DNA of 64,000 nucleotides from Rhizobium sp. C1 (GCF_021026335.1 NZ_JAJNCY010000003.1:62001-126000), one strand, 5' to 3'. Positions 23,886 through 33,152 are shown, counted from the stretch's first letter. Program-made: numbers and translations. Notes: a model not told the origin generated them from the sequence alone.

Positions 23886-25913
23886 ATGAGCAAGACCAGA
23901 GTCGCCGTCGATGTCGGAGGAACCTTCACTGACATCTGCATCATGGACGAGGAGAGCGGCGCGATCCGCATCGAGAAGACGTCTTCCACGCCGCATGATC
24001 CGATGCAGGCAATCCTGAACGGGATCGAGCAGGCGAAGATCGACCTCTCCGAGGTCACGATGTTCTCGCACGGCACGACGGTTGCCACCAATGCACTGAT
24101 CACCCGGCGTATACCGCGCACCGCGATGGTCTGCACCGAAGGCTTCCGCGACGTCGTGGAAATCCGCCGCTCCAATAAGGAAGATCTCTGGGATACCTAC
24201 AAGGATGTCGCCAAGCCCTATGTGCCGCGCCGCGACCGCCTGACGGTTCTGGAGCGCGTCGATGCCGACGGCAAGGTGATGACGCCGCTGGACGAGGCAG
24301 GCGCCCGCCGCGTGGCCGAGATCTTAAAGAAGCGCGAGGTGAAGTCCGTCGCGGTCTGCTTCATGAACTCCTATGTCAACGGCGAGAACGAACGCCGCAT
24401 GCGCGATATCCTGAAGGATATCATGCCCGACGTTCCGGTTTCCATTTCCTCGGAAGTCATGCCGGAAATCTTCGAGCATGAGCGCTTTTCGACGACGATG
24501 GCGAATTCCGTCTGCGCGCCCGTCGTGGTCGACTACGTCTCTCGTCTCGGCGACAAGCTGGCCGAAGGCGGCTACAGCCGGGACCTGCTGCTTCTCCACA
24601 GCGGCGGCGGCGTGATGACGCCGGCGAGTGTGAAGGAATTCTCGGCGCGCCTCGCGGGCTCCGGCATTGCCGCGGGCGCGATTGCCAGCCGCTTCATCGG
24701 CAATCTCTGCGGTTTTCCCAATTCCATCGGTTTCGACATGGGCGGCACCAGCACCGACGTCTCGCTCGCCTATAACGGCGACCCGCGCATCACCAAGGAC
24801 TGGTATATCGAATACGGCTACCCGATCCGCTTCCCCTCGATCGAAGTCCTGACCATCGGCGCCGGCGGCGGGTCGCTTGCCTGGCGCGACGAGGGCGGGT
24901 CGCTGCGCAACGGTCCGCAATCGGCCGGCGCCTATCCAGGGCCGGCCTGCTACAAGAACGGCAACAGGACCGCGACCAACACGGACGCCAATGTCGTGCT
25001 CGGCCGTCTCGGCACCAGCCTTGCCGGCGGCAAGATCACGCTCGACCCGGCGCTCGCGACTGAGGCCGTCCAGGACACCGTTGCTACCCCGTTCAATATG
25101 GAACTGCATCAGGCGGCAGAAGCCATTGTTGCCGTCGCCAATTCCAACATGGCGAATGCCGTTCGTCTACTCTCGATCAGTCGTGGCTATGACCCGCGCG
25201 ATTTCGCGCTTGTCGCCTTTGGCGGGGCAGGTGCCCTGCATGGTGCGGCGGTCGCGAAGGAACTCTCGATCCCGACGGTCATCGTGCCGCCGAACCCCGG
25301 CGTGACCTCGGCGCTGGGCTGCCTGCTGGTGGATGTCCAGCACGACTTCTCAGACAGCTTCATGACCAATGCCTCGACCGTCTCGCCCGACGAGATGGAA
25401 GCGGCCTTCGCGAAGATGGAAGCGCAGGCCGTCGAGCGGCTGACGCATGAGGGCGTGGCGCGGGAAGACATGACGCTGATGCGTTCCGTCGAGATGATGT
25501 ATGCCGGCCAGTGGCGCTCGCTCTCGGTCTCGGCACCGGCAAAGATCACAAGCGTTTCCGATCTGGTCGAAGGCTTCCATGCCGAGCATGAGCGGGAGTT
25601 CAATTTCCGCCGCGACGAGGCCCCGGTCGCCATTTTCCGCATTGCGATCAAGGCCATCGGCACGGTTCCGAAAGCCGACATGCCGAAATACGAGGAGCGG
25701 CTCCACAAGGCTGCGCCTGTCTCCCGCCGTAAGGTCTGGTTCGACGCGGTTGCCCATGACGCGGCGATCTACGAGCGCGAAAAGCTGGAAGCGGGCGCCG
25801 CCTTCGAGGGCCCCGCGATCGTCGAACAGTTCGACTCCACGACCGTCGTGCCGCCCGGCATGAGCGCGAAGGTCGACGCCTATATGAACATCCTCATTTC
25901 CACGAAAGGCTGA
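23886..25913 (+). CDS. hyuA: Hydantoinase/oxoprolinase A-type subunit (ATP-dependent cyclic amide hydrolase)
   Basis: 675 residues. The ASKHA-type nucleotide-binding start VAVDVGGTFTDICIMDEESG is followed by FSHGTTVATNALI, RTAMVCTEGFRDVVEIRR, LLLHSGGGVMTP, FDMGGTSTDVSLA and LTIGAGGGSLAW, all hallmarks of the HyuA/OXP-A family. With HyuB it hydrolyses an endocyclic amide (5-oxoproline, N-methylhydantoin, caprolactam or valerolactam) at the cost of ATP. ATG 23886 follows GAGGA. HyuB starts five bases after the stop, so both subunits are co-translated. Substrate is not determined; an aminotransferase downstream favours a lactam giving an omega-amino acid. Confidence 0.9.
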   Translation: MSKTRVAVDVGGTFTDICIMDEESGAIRIEKTSSTPHDPMQAILNGIEQAKIDLSEVTMFSHGTTVATNALITRRIPRTAMVCTEGFRDVVEIRRSNKEDLWDTYKDVAKPYVPRRDRLTVLERVDADGKVMTPLDEAGARRVAEILKKREVKSVAVCFMNSYVNGENERRMRDILKDIMPDVPVSISSEVMPEIFEHERFSTTMANSVCAPVVVDYVSRLGDKLAEGGYSRDLLLLHSGGGVMTPASVKEFSARLAGSGIAAGAIASRFIGNLCGFPNSIGFDMGGTSTDVSLAYNGDPRITKDWYIEYGYPIRFPSIEVLTIGAGGGSLAWRDEGGSLRNGPQSAGAYPGPACYKNGNRTATNTDANVVLGRLGTSLAGGKITLDPALATEAVQDTVATPFNMELHQAAEAIVAVANSNMANAVRLLSISRGYDPRDFALVAFGGAGALHGAAVAKELSIPTVIVPPNPGVTSALGCLLVDVQHDFSDSFMTNASTVSPDEMEAAFAKMEAQAVERLTHEGVAREDMTLMRSVEMMYAGQWRSLSVSAPAKITSVSDLVEGFHAEHEREFNFRRDEAPVAIFRIAIKAIGTVPKADMPKYEERLHKAAPVSRRKVWFDAVAHDAAIYEREKLEAGAAFEGPAIVEQFDSTTVVPPGMSAKVDAYMNILISTKG

Positions 25914-25918
25914 ACCCC

Positions 25919-27886
25919 ATGAACAAGATGATGAATGTCGGCGGCAGCCTCGACCCCGTGACCTTCGAGGTTCTGAAGAACTCCTTCATCACCTCGGTCG
26001 ATCAAATGGCCGAGCAGATGCTGCGCACCTGCTATTCCTTCGTGATCTACAACCGCGACTTTTCCAACGGCCTGCATGATAGCGACGGGAATTCCGTTGC
26101 CCAGGGCAACCAGGATATCGCGGTGCATGTCGGCACGCTGCATTTCACCTGCAAGGACGTGATCCGCGCCTTCGAGGGCGAGATGCTGCCGGGCGATGTC
26201 TATGCGATCAACGATCCGTATGCCGGCGGCACGCATTTCTCCGACGTGCGTCTTGTCCGCCCGATCTTCGACGAGGATCATTTGATCGGCTTCTCGCAGT
26301 CGAACGGCCACTGGTCGGATCTCGGCGGTTCGGTTCCCGGCTCCTTCGACGTAACGGCGCGGGACATGTTCCGCGAGGGCATGCGCATTACGCCGGTGCG
26401 GCTCTTCCATGGCGGGCGCTTCTGCGCCGACGTTGCGAACCTGATTGCCGCCCAGACGCGCGACCCGGCCTCGATCATCGGCGATATCCATTCGCAGGCG
26501 CAGGCAACGCAGGTGGCGGAGCGCGAAATCCTGCGGCTGGTGCGCAAATATGGCCGAGATCAGGTCACGCAGGGCATGCGGGAAGTGCAGGACTATGTGG
26601 AGCGCGCGGCGCGCAAGCGCATTGCCGAACTGCCCGATGGCACCTGGGAGACGGTGGACTATATCGACCGCGATCCGGCCACCGGCGAGGGCATGATCCC
26701 GATCCGCATCAAGATGACCATCAAGGGCGATACGATCCATTACGACTTCACCGGAAGTCACTCGACCATCGCCTCCATGTACAATTCGGCGCCCGGCGCG
26801 ACCTTCTCGGCCGTCGTCGCAGGCACCAAGACCTTCTTCCCCGACCTGCCGCTCAATTCCGGCTTCTACCGGATGATCGAGGTGACGGCGCCGAAGAACA
26901 GCGTCGTCAGTGCCGAATGGCCGATTGCAGTGACCGGCTTCCTGATGCCGTTTGAGAAGATCATGAACGCGATCTTCGAGATGTGGTCCAAGATCATGCC
27001 GGAGCGGGCGATCGCCTGCGCCTTCAATCTCGAATATCTGCTGGCCGGCGGACTGGATGCCCGCAAGCCGGAAAAGCCGATCTTCATGTTCTACGAATGG
27101 CTGCCCGGCGGCTGGGGCGGGCGCAACGGCAAGGACGGCGCGGATGTGACGACCGCCTGCTTCGGCACCGGCCTGATGTCGCAGCCGAACGAGGGCAACG
27201 AGCGCGTCAACCCGACCCATACGGTCGAGTTCCAGATCCTGCAGGACTCGGCCGGTCCGGGCAAATGGCGCGGCGGCGTCGGTGTGCAGAAGACCTCGCT
27301 GCTGCTCGAATCCGAAAAGTCGGTCATGTCCTATATCTGCGACCGCGAACGCGCCGTCGTCTGGGGCGTGGAGGGCGGGCTTCCCTCCATGCCGCATGGC
27401 CTGACGATCAAGCGGGCGGGCGAGGAGAAGGAAACCTGGCTCGGCTCGGTCTTCTCGGATTATCCCGTCTTCTCAGGCGATCAGTTTGCCCGGCCGACCG
27501 CAGGCGGCGGCGGCTTCGGCGATCCGCTGGAGCGCGATCCGCAGAAGGTTCTCGTCGATGTGATCGACGACTATGTCTCGATCCGCCGCGCCGCGCTCGA
27601 CTATGGCGTGGTAATCAAGGAAATTGACGCCGATCTCTGCGAATACGAGATCGACACGGCCGCGACCGAGGCGCTGCGCGCCGACATGCGCGCCAGCCGC
27701 AAGGGCTGGGCGCGGATGGAGCCGGCGGAGGTCTCGCGTCTCTACAAGGCCGGCGAGATCGATGCGCTCGATGCGGTGCGCCGCTATGCCGTGATCCTCG
27801 ACTGGGAAAGTGGCGAGGTGCTGCCGAAGACGACCGAGCAGTTCCGCGAGAGCTACGAAAAGCGTACGGTCGCCCATTGGGGCTGA
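25919..27886 (+). CDS. hyuB: Hydantoinase/oxoprolinase B-type subunit
   Basis: 655 residues, with DPVTFEVLKNSFITSVDQMAE, SNGLHDSDGNSVAQGNQDIA, DVYAINDPYAGGTHFSDVRL (metal-binding-type block), FDFTGSHSTIASMYNSAPGA-like core (YDFTGSHSTI) and GPGKWRGGVGVQK, the conserved HyuB blocks. The length fits the bacterial split enzymes rather than the fused eukaryotic OPLAH. A second in-frame ATG lies at 25928. The ending TAGEIDALDAVRRYAVILDW-like region (KAGEIDALDAVRRYAVIL) and VAHWG tail are typical. Partner of the upstream HyuA. Confidence 0.9.
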   Translation: MNKMMNVGGSLDPVTFEVLKNSFITSVDQMAEQMLRTCYSFVIYNRDFSNGLHDSDGNSVAQGNQDIAVHVGTLHFTCKDVIRAFEGEMLPGDVYAINDPYAGGTHFSDVRLVRPIFDEDHLIGFSQSNGHWSDLGGSVPGSFDVTARDMFREGMRITPVRLFHGGRFCADVANLIAAQTRDPASIIGDIHSQAQATQVAEREILRLVRKYGRDQVTQGMREVQDYVERAARKRIAELPDGTWETVDYIDRDPATGEGMIPIRIKMTIKGDTIHYDFTGSHSTIASMYNSAPGATFSAVVAGTKTFFPDLPLNSGFYRMIEVTAPKNSVVSAEWPIAVTGFLMPFEKIMNAIFEMWSKIMPERAIACAFNLEYLLAGGLDARKPEKPIFMFYEWLPGGWGGRNGKDGADVTTACFGTGLMSQPNEGNERVNPTHTVEFQILQDSAGPGKWRGGVGVQKTSLLLESEKSVMSYICDRERAVVWGVEGGLPSMPHGLTIKRAGEEKETWLGSVFSDYPVFSGDQFARPTAGGGGFGDPLERDPQKVLVDVIDDYVSIRRAALDYGVVIKEIDADLCEYEIDTAATEALRADMRASRKGWARMEPAEVSRLYKAGEIDALDAVRRYAVILDWESGEVLPKTTEQFRESYEKRTVAHWG

Positions 27887-27894
27887 TCCATCGA

Positions 27895-27919
27895 TGGCCG
27901 GCGGGTGCTCCGCCGGCCA
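27895..27919 (+). terminator. Hairpin after hyuB
   Basis: TGGCCGGCG (27895-27903) pairs with CGCCGGCCA (27911-27919) around a seven-base loop, nine bases past the hyuB stop. No T-run follows, so termination would be weak or factor-assisted. It separates hyuAB from the shared promoter element of the next operon. Confidence 0.5.
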
Positions 27920-27944
27920 AATTGTCCGCCAGGTTCAGTGGCCC

Positions 27945-27988
27945 TATCTGTTTTTCCGATATGACAATCCGGAAATGACTATTTCACA
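27945..27988 (+). promoter_or_regulatory. Shared 44-base regulatory element, copy A (upstream of the aminotransferase)
   Basis: Matches 38 of 44 bases of 35987-36030 upstream of pxpA. It contains the dyad TATC-N9-GATA (27945-27961) and ends in TTCACA. An 18-base spacer then leads to AAGATT at 28007-28012, mirroring TTCACA-N18-AACATT in copy B. It probably holds a regulator site plus a weak activator-dependent promoter, and its conservation in a noncoding region implies common control. Confidence 0.75.
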
Positions 27989-28156
27989 TGGCTCGTTCCG
28001 CAAGCGAAGATTGCGCCGGGCCGAAACAGCTTCTGCAAAACCGCAACCCGGGTTTGCCAGGAAATGTTCACGGAAACCCGGTCAGCGGATTGTCTTTGGC
28101 GCTCTCTGTCTGCGGCTTTTCATGGGCTCGACCTGGCGACACGAACGAGAGACCTG

Positions 28157-29539
28157 ATGACGAACCTGTCCAACTCCCTTGCCGCGGCCGATGTCGCGAA
28201 TGTCATGCACCCCAACACCAATATGCGTCAGCACGAGATCACCGGGCCGATGGTGATCGCGCGGGGCGAGGGCATTCGCGTCTATGACGAGCAGGGCAAG
28301 GAATATATCGAAGGGCTGGCGGGGCTCTGGTCGGTGGCGGTCGGCTTTTCCGAGAAGCGTCTGGCGGATGCAGCCTACAAGCAGATGCTCAAGCTGCCCT
28401 ATTACCATACCTTCACCTCGAAATCGCACGAGCCCTCCATCCGGCTTGCCGAAAAGCTGGTCGAGATGACGCCGGAAAACCTGACGCGCGTGTTCTTCAC
28501 CTCCTCCGGTTCCGAGGCCAATGACACGATCGTGAAAATGGTCTGGTTCATGAACAATGCGCTGGGGCGGCCGCAGAAGAAGACCTTTCTTGCCCGCAAC
28601 AAGGCCTATCACGGGATCACGGTCGCCTCTGGCAGCCTCACCGGCCTGCCGGTCAACCATCGCGATTTCGACCTGCCGGCAATCCCGGTGCGGCATCTGA
28701 CCTGCCCGCATTTCTATCGTTTCGGCCTGGAGGGCGAGACGGAAGAGGCCTTCACGGCCCGGCTGCTCGCCGAGCTGGAAGAGGTCATTGCGCATGAGGG
28801 CGCGGAAACGATCGCCGCCTTTATCGGCGAGCCGCTGATGTCGGCGGGTGGCGTCATGCCGCCGCCGGTTGGCTATTGGGAGGGCGTCGAGAAGATCTGC
28901 CGCAAGAACGATATCCTGCTGATCTCGGACGAGGTCATCTGCGGCTTCGGGCGGCTCGGCACGCCTTTCGGCTGCCAGAAATACGGCTTCACGCCGGATA
29001 TCATGACGGTGTCGAAACAGATCACCTCGTCCTACATGCCGCTGGCCGCTGTGATTGTCAGCGATCCGGTCTATCAGGCGATCGCCGATCATTCCTCCGT
29101 GCTCGGCAATTTCGGCCACGGATTCACGGCGTCCGGCCATCCGGTCGCCACCGCCGTCGGTCTCGAAAATCTGGCGATCATCGAAGAGCGCGACCTGATG
29201 GGCAATGCGGCGCGCATGGAGCCGATCTTTCAGGCCGGACTGCGCGCCTTTGCCGATCATCCGCTGGTCGGCGAAGTGCGCGGCACGGGCCTCATTGGCG
29301 CGCTGGAACTTGTTGCGCACAAGCCGACACGGAGGCCTTTCCAGAAGGTGGGTCGTGTCGGTGCGCTCGCCGCAAAGATTGGTCACGAGGAAGGCCTCAT
29401 CTTCCGCGCCATCGGCGACCAGCTGGCGCTTTGCCCGCCGATGATCGTGACGGAAGAGGATATCAGGGAAATCATGGTCCGCATGGATCGCACGCTCGCG
29501 CGGCTCACCGATGCCGTCGCACAGGAGGGACTGGAATGA
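28157..29539 (+). CDS. Class III (omega-amino acid) aminotransferase
   Basis: 460 residues from ATG 28157, which follows GAGAG. The PLP lysine is K287 in MTVSKQITSSYMPL. Other signatures are VFFTSSGSEANDTIVKM, NKAYHGITVASGSLTGL, LLISDEVICGFGRLGTPFG (Asp for the pyridine N) and LGNFGHGFTASGHPVATA. The family moves the terminal amino group of beta-alanine, GABA, 5-aminovalerate, 6-aminohexanoate, putrescine or similar to pyruvate or 2-oxoglutarate. Downstream of hyuAB, an omega-amino acid released from a lactam is the likely substrate (inference). The stop overlaps the next start by four bases. Confidence 0.9.
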   Translation: MTNLSNSLAAADVANVMHPNTNMRQHEITGPMVIARGEGIRVYDEQGKEYIEGLAGLWSVAVGFSEKRLADAAYKQMLKLPYYHTFTSKSHEPSIRLAEKLVEMTPENLTRVFFTSSGSEANDTIVKMVWFMNNALGRPQKKTFLARNKAYHGITVASGSLTGLPVNHRDFDLPAIPVRHLTCPHFYRFGLEGETEEAFTARLLAELEEVIAHEGAETIAAFIGEPLMSAGGVMPPPVGYWEGVEKICRKNDILLISDEVICGFGRLGTPFGCQKYGFTPDIMTVSKQITSSYMPLAAVIVSDPVYQAIADHSSVLGNFGHGFTASGHPVATAVGLENLAIIEERDLMGNAARMEPIFQAGLRAFADHPLVGEVRGTGLIGALELVAHKPTRRPFQKVGRVGALAAKIGHEEGLIFRAIGDQLALCPPMIVTEEDIREIMVRMDRTLARLTDAVAQEGLE

Positions 29540-30201
29540 GTGCTCAGCAGGCTGAACCCGTCACCCATATCGATGACGACCGTTTCCGTGTGACCGAATG
29601 GCGGTTTGCGCCCGGCGCGGAAACCGGCTGGCATGTCCACGGCCACGACTATGTCGTGGTGCCGCTTACCGACGGGCAGATGGGCCTCGTCGGTCCGGAC
29701 GGCAAGAAGGCGGAGGCCCAGCTGAAACAGGGCATTCCCTATTCGCGCCGCACGGGCGTTGCCCACAATGTCAGCAATATCGGCGAGACGCCGTTTTCTT
29801 TTCTCGAAATCGAGGTGGTCGAAAACGAACTCGAGCAGACGCGGCTGGACGTCATGCGCCGCTTCTCGGCCGCCTGGAATGCGCATGATCTTGAGACGAT
29901 CATGGAGCTGACGGCCGATGATTGCGCGTTCCATGCTTCCGCCGGTTCCGAGGCCGAAGGGGCAAGGCACATTGGTCGTGACGCGGTGCGCGCGGCTTAT
30001 GCCGGCATCTTCGCCGTCTTCCCGGACGGCCAGTGGACCAACGGCAAGGCGATGATCAGCGGCGATACGGGGCTCACCTGGTGGCGTTTTGTCGGCACGA
30101 CCGCTGAAGGCAAGAAGGTCGAGGTAGACGGCTGCGATATCCTGACCTTTGCGGGCGAGAAGATCGCCGTGAAGGACAGCTATCGTAAGACGCGGAGCTG
30201 A
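29536..30201 (+). CDS. Cupin and SnoaL/NTF2-like two-domain protein
   Basis: 221 residues with two recognisable folds. Residues 15-95 form a cupin (APGAETGWHVHGHDYVVVPL for the first metal-binding block, then GVAHNVSNIGETPFSFLEIE). From about 100 there is a SnoaL/NTF2-like domain (MRRFSAAWNAHDLETIMELT, DDCAFHASAGSEA, GRDAVRAAYAGIFAVFPD). The gene overlaps the aminotransferase by four bases with GGAGGGA upstream, so it belongs to the same pathway. The cupin keeps His residues that could bind metal. A role in handling a semialdehyde or enamine product is possible but unsupported; the reaction is unknown. Confidence 0.8.
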   Translation: MSAQQAEPVTHIDDDRFRVTEWRFAPGAETGWHVHGHDYVVVPLTDGQMGLVGPDGKKAEAQLKQGIPYSRRTGVAHNVSNIGETPFSFLEIEVVENELEQTRLDVMRRFSAAWNAHDLETIMELTADDCAFHASAGSEAEGARHIGRDAVRAAYAGIFAVFPDGQWTNGKAMISGDTGLTWWRFVGTTAEGKKVEVDGCDILTFAGEKIAVKDSYRKTRS

Positions 30202-30237
30202 GAGACGATCCGGCAATATAGTATTGATGGGATCTTT

Positions 30238-30269
30238 AGCGCCGACCCGGTAGAAATCGGGTCGGCGCT
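30238..30269. terminator. Bidirectional rho-independent terminator between convergent operons
   Basis: A perfect 12-base stem (30238-30249 with 30258-30269) around GTAGAAAT, followed by TTTGTT on the plus strand and preceded by GATCTTT. It separates the cupin gene from the convergent alcohol dehydrogenase gene. Confidence 0.88.
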
Positions 30270-30300
30270 TTTGTTGCCTCTGGTCCGACTGTTTCCGCGC

Positions 30301-31398
30301 TCACATTCTGACGATCGGCTTGATCGTCCTGCCACTTTCGGAATCGTGAATGGCGGCGTTGATCTCGTCGAAGGGGTAGAAGGTGATGAGCTTGTCGAAG
30401 GGGAAGAGGCCCTTGGAATAAAGCTCGACCAGTTCCGGAATGAACGTGTCCGGATTGGACTCGCCCTCGATGATGCCCATGAGGCGGCGGCCGCCGGACA
30501 TGAAATGCGTCTCGTTGAGCTGCAATTCGGCATCCGGGCCGGAGGCGCCGAGAATGCCGCAGGTGCCCTTGTTGGCGAGCGACATGACCGCGGAACGGAT
30601 AACGGCCGGTATGCCGGTCGTGTCGAGCGCGAAGTTGAGACCGCGCCCGGTGATCTTCATGATTTCTGTAACGGCATCGGCCTTGCCCGGGTTGATCGTG
30701 TGCGTCGCGCCGAGTTCCTTCGCGAGCGCCAGGCGCCCGTCATTCATATCGACGGCAATGATTGTGGTGGCGCCGACGACCTTGGCGGCCATGATCGCAG
30801 AGAGGCCAACGGAACCTGCGCCGAAGACGGCGAAGGACTTGCCGTGGCTGACCTGCAGCGCGTTCATCACCGCACCCGCGCCGGTCTGGACGCCGCAGGC
30901 GAGGGGCCCCAGCAGTTCAAGCGGTGCGGTATCCGGCACCTTGACGACGTTCAGCTCGTTGCAGATTGCGTAGGTCGCGAAGGACGACTGGCCGAAGAAG
31001 TTGGAGTGGATCGTCTCGCCCTTGGCGGATAGCGCCGTCGAGCCGTCGGTGCGGGTGGCGAAGAAGTTGCGCGGGAAGAATTCCTCGCAATAGGTGATCG
31101 TGTTTTCCTTGCAGCACTGGCAGGTGCCGCAGGAGGCAAACGTCATGACGACCTTGTCGCCCGGCTTGACCTTGTAGACGGCCGAGCCGACTTTTTCGAC
31201 GATGCCCGCGCCCTCGTGGCCGAGCACTACGGGCAGCGGCGTCGGCAGCATGCCGTCACGCACGACGAGGTCGGTGTGGCAGACGCCGGTGGCGACGACC
31301 TTCACCAGGATTTCATTGTCGCGCGGCTCTTCGATATCGATCATTTCGATGGAAAGCGGCTTGCCCGTTTCGCGGGCAACTGCGGCCTTGATCTGCAT
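30301..31398 (-). CDS. Zn-dependent aryl-alcohol dehydrogenase
   Basis: 365 residues of the medium-chain dehydrogenase family. Catalytic zinc ligands are in ATGVCHTDLVV and LGHEGAGIVEKVG; the structural zinc site is CGTCQCCKENTITYC. The Rossmann motif is FGAGSVGLSAIMAAKV, and VDMNDGRLALA gives the Asp for NAD. It resembles benzyl/aryl-alcohol dehydrogenases (XylB-like) with its LACGVQTGAGAVMNAL stretch. It lies 73 bases after the benzaldehyde dehydrogenase gene in the same orientation, so the two would oxidise an aromatic alcohol to aldehyde to acid with NAD. Confidence 0.9.
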   Translation of the reverse strand: MQIKAAVARETGKPLSIEMIDIEEPRDNEILVKVVATGVCHTDLVVRDGMLPTPLPVVLGHEGAGIVEKVGSAVYKVKPGDKVVMTFASCGTCQCCKENTITYCEEFFPRNFFATRTDGSTALSAKGETIHSNFFGQSSFATYAICNELNVVKVPDTAPLELLGPLACGVQTGAGAVMNALQVSHGKSFAVFGAGSVGLSAIMAAKVVGATTIIAVDMNDGRLALAKELGATHTINPGKADAVTEIMKITGRGLNFALDTTGIPAVIRSAVMSLANKGTCGILGASGPDAELQLNETHFMSGGRRLMGIIEGESNPDTFIPELVELYSKGLFPFDKLITFYPFDEINAAIHDSESGRTIKPIVRM

Positions 31399-31471
31399 GG
31401 GGTTTTCCTCCGGAACTTTTTGCGTATGCCGGACGCGGAAGAACCGCGCCCGGCGGGGGTCTCAGGCGATG

Positions 31472-32944
31472 TCAGAACGGATAAGGGGTGGCGGCGTCCT
31501 TCACCGAGATCCACTTCCAGGTGGTGAATTCCTCGATGTCGGCGGGGCCGCCGATGCGCGTGCCGTTGCCGGATTTGCGCGGACCGCCGAAGGGCGCGAA
31601 GGGGCCGCCATTCACCGTCTGGTCGTTGATATGGACCATGCCGACATCCAGTTCGTCGGCGATGCGCATGGCGCGGGCCGAATTGCCGGAGATGACGCCG
31701 GCGGCGAGGCCGTATTCGCTATTGTTGGTCAGCTCGATCGCCTCTTCCTCGGTCTTGAAGGTGGCGATGCAGGCGACGGGGCCGAAGACCTCTTCATGGA
31801 AGGCGAGCATGTCCGGCGTGACGTCGGCGAGAACCGTCGCGGCATAGAAGCGGCCGTCATGCGTGCCACCGGCGAGCAGCTTGGCGCCCTTGGCGACCGC
31901 ATCGTCGACGAGACGCTGGATATTGGCGACCTGGCCGTCCGAGATGATCGGGCCGAGCGCCACCTGATTGGTGGACGGATCGCCCGCCGGCAGGTGCTGC
32001 GCCTTGGCAACCAGCTTTTCGGTGAGCGCGTCGGCAATCGGCTCCTGCGCGAGGATCAGGCCCGTTGCCATGCAGATCTGGCCCTGATGCAGGAAGGCGC
32101 CCCAGGCGGAGTTGGAAGCGGCGATGTCGAGATCGGCATCGTCCAGCACGATCAGCGAGTTCTTGCCGCCGAGTTCCAGCTGCACCTTCTTGAAGTGACG
32201 GCCTGCCACTTCAGCGACCTTCGAACCGCCGCCGGCCGAGCCGGTGAACGAGATCATGGCGATATTCGGGTCCTTGCACATGGCCTCGCCGGCATCCGCG
32301 CCACCCGGCACGATCTGGAGCACGCCCTTCGGCAGGCCGGCTTCCTCGAAAATGCGGGCGATGATGATGCCGCCGGAGATCGGCGTGCGCGGGTCGGGCT
32401 TGTGGACGACCGTGTTGCCGAAGGCGAGTGCTGCGGCAATCGAGCGGACAGAGAGAACCAGCGGGAAGTTGAAGGGCGAGATGACGCCGACGACGCCATG
32501 CGGCACGCGCTTGGCATAGTTCACGCGGTTGTCCATCGTCGGCAGCATCAGGCCGGTCGGCTGGGTCGCGAGCGTCGCGGCATGGCGGATGAAGAGCGCG
32601 CCATGCTCGATCTCGATCCCGGCCTTCGGATAGATCGAGCCGCTTTCGCGCATGATCCACGGGATCAGCTCCGCGCCGTTTTCTTCCAGCAGGTCGGCAG
32701 CCTTGTTGAGGATTTTGGCGCGTTCGACGCCTGTGGTTTTCGCCCAAGCCTTCTGCGCGGCCTTCGCCTCCGCTGCGGCGCGGGCAATATCGGCGGGGCC
32801 GCCAATGCCGACGGAGGCAATCAGCGCGCCGGTCGCCGGATCGCGGACTTCCGCCACGCCGGCGCTCGTCTTCTGCCAGTCGGCGAAGAAGGCGAGGCCC
32901 TGCCAGCGTTCGGCATCCAGGAAATTCTGGTTCTGCATGTTCAT
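31472..32944 (-). CDS. Benzaldehyde dehydrogenase (NAD+)-like aldehyde dehydrogenase
   Basis: 490 residues. It has the aldehyde dehydrogenase signatures VISPFNFPLVLSVRSIAAAL, FTGSAGGGSKVAEVAG, LELGGKNSLIVLDDADLD (general base Glu), HQGQICMATG (nucleophile Cys), and EEVFGPVACIATFKTEEEAI with NNSEYGLAAG. It is closest in style to XylC-type benzaldehyde dehydrogenases (start FLDAERWQGLAFFADWQ). ATG 32944 follows GGAGGAGAGAACAG. A near-perfect sigma-54 promoter lies about 160 bases upstream, and a XylR/DmpR-type activator is divergent, which supports an aromatic substrate. Confidence 0.9.
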   Translation of the reverse strand: MNMQNQNFLDAERWQGLAFFADWQKTSAGVAEVRDPATGALIASVGIGGPADIARAAAEAKAAQKAWAKTTGVERAKILNKAADLLEENGAELIPWIMRESGSIYPKAGIEIEHGALFIRHAATLATQPTGLMLPTMDNRVNYAKRVPHGVVGVISPFNFPLVLSVRSIAAALAFGNTVVHKPDPRTPISGGIIIARIFEEAGLPKGVLQIVPGGADAGEAMCKDPNIAMISFTGSAGGGSKVAEVAGRHFKKVQLELGGKNSLIVLDDADLDIAASNSAWGAFLHQGQICMATGLILAQEPIADALTEKLVAKAQHLPAGDPSTNQVALGPIISDGQVANIQRLVDDAVAKGAKLLAGGTHDGRFYAATVLADVTPDMLAFHEEVFGPVACIATFKTEEEAIELTNNSEYGLAAGVISGNSARAMRIADELDVGMVHINDQTVNGGPFAPFGGPRKSGNGTRIGGPADIEEFTTWKWISVKDAATPYPF

Positions 32945-33102
32945 CTGTTCTCTCCTCCATGTTGCTCTTCAAGCAGAAGGAGGGGCAAAGCTCCGCCGTT
33001 GCTCGAAACGCTGGTTTTTCAGCGGCTTGAGCGTTTGAAGTCCGACGATGTGCGGGCGATGTGCCCTCCCTTTGCCGCCTCCTCAAGCGGTAAAAACGAA
33101 AC

Positions 33103-33118
33103 TGCAAAGAGCGTGCCA
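33103..33118 (-). promoter_or_regulatory. Sigma-54 (-24/-12) promoter of the dehydrogenase operon
   Basis: On the minus strand TGGCAC (33118-33113), N5, TTGCA (33107-33103): a perfect match to the consensus TGGCAC-N5-TTGCA. It fires toward the aldehyde and alcohol dehydrogenase genes, leaving a leader of about 145 bases. The divergent neighbour encodes a sigma-54 activator. Confidence 0.88.
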
Positions 33119-33152
33119 GATCGACGTCGCGCTCGACTGCTCTCGGCAAGCA

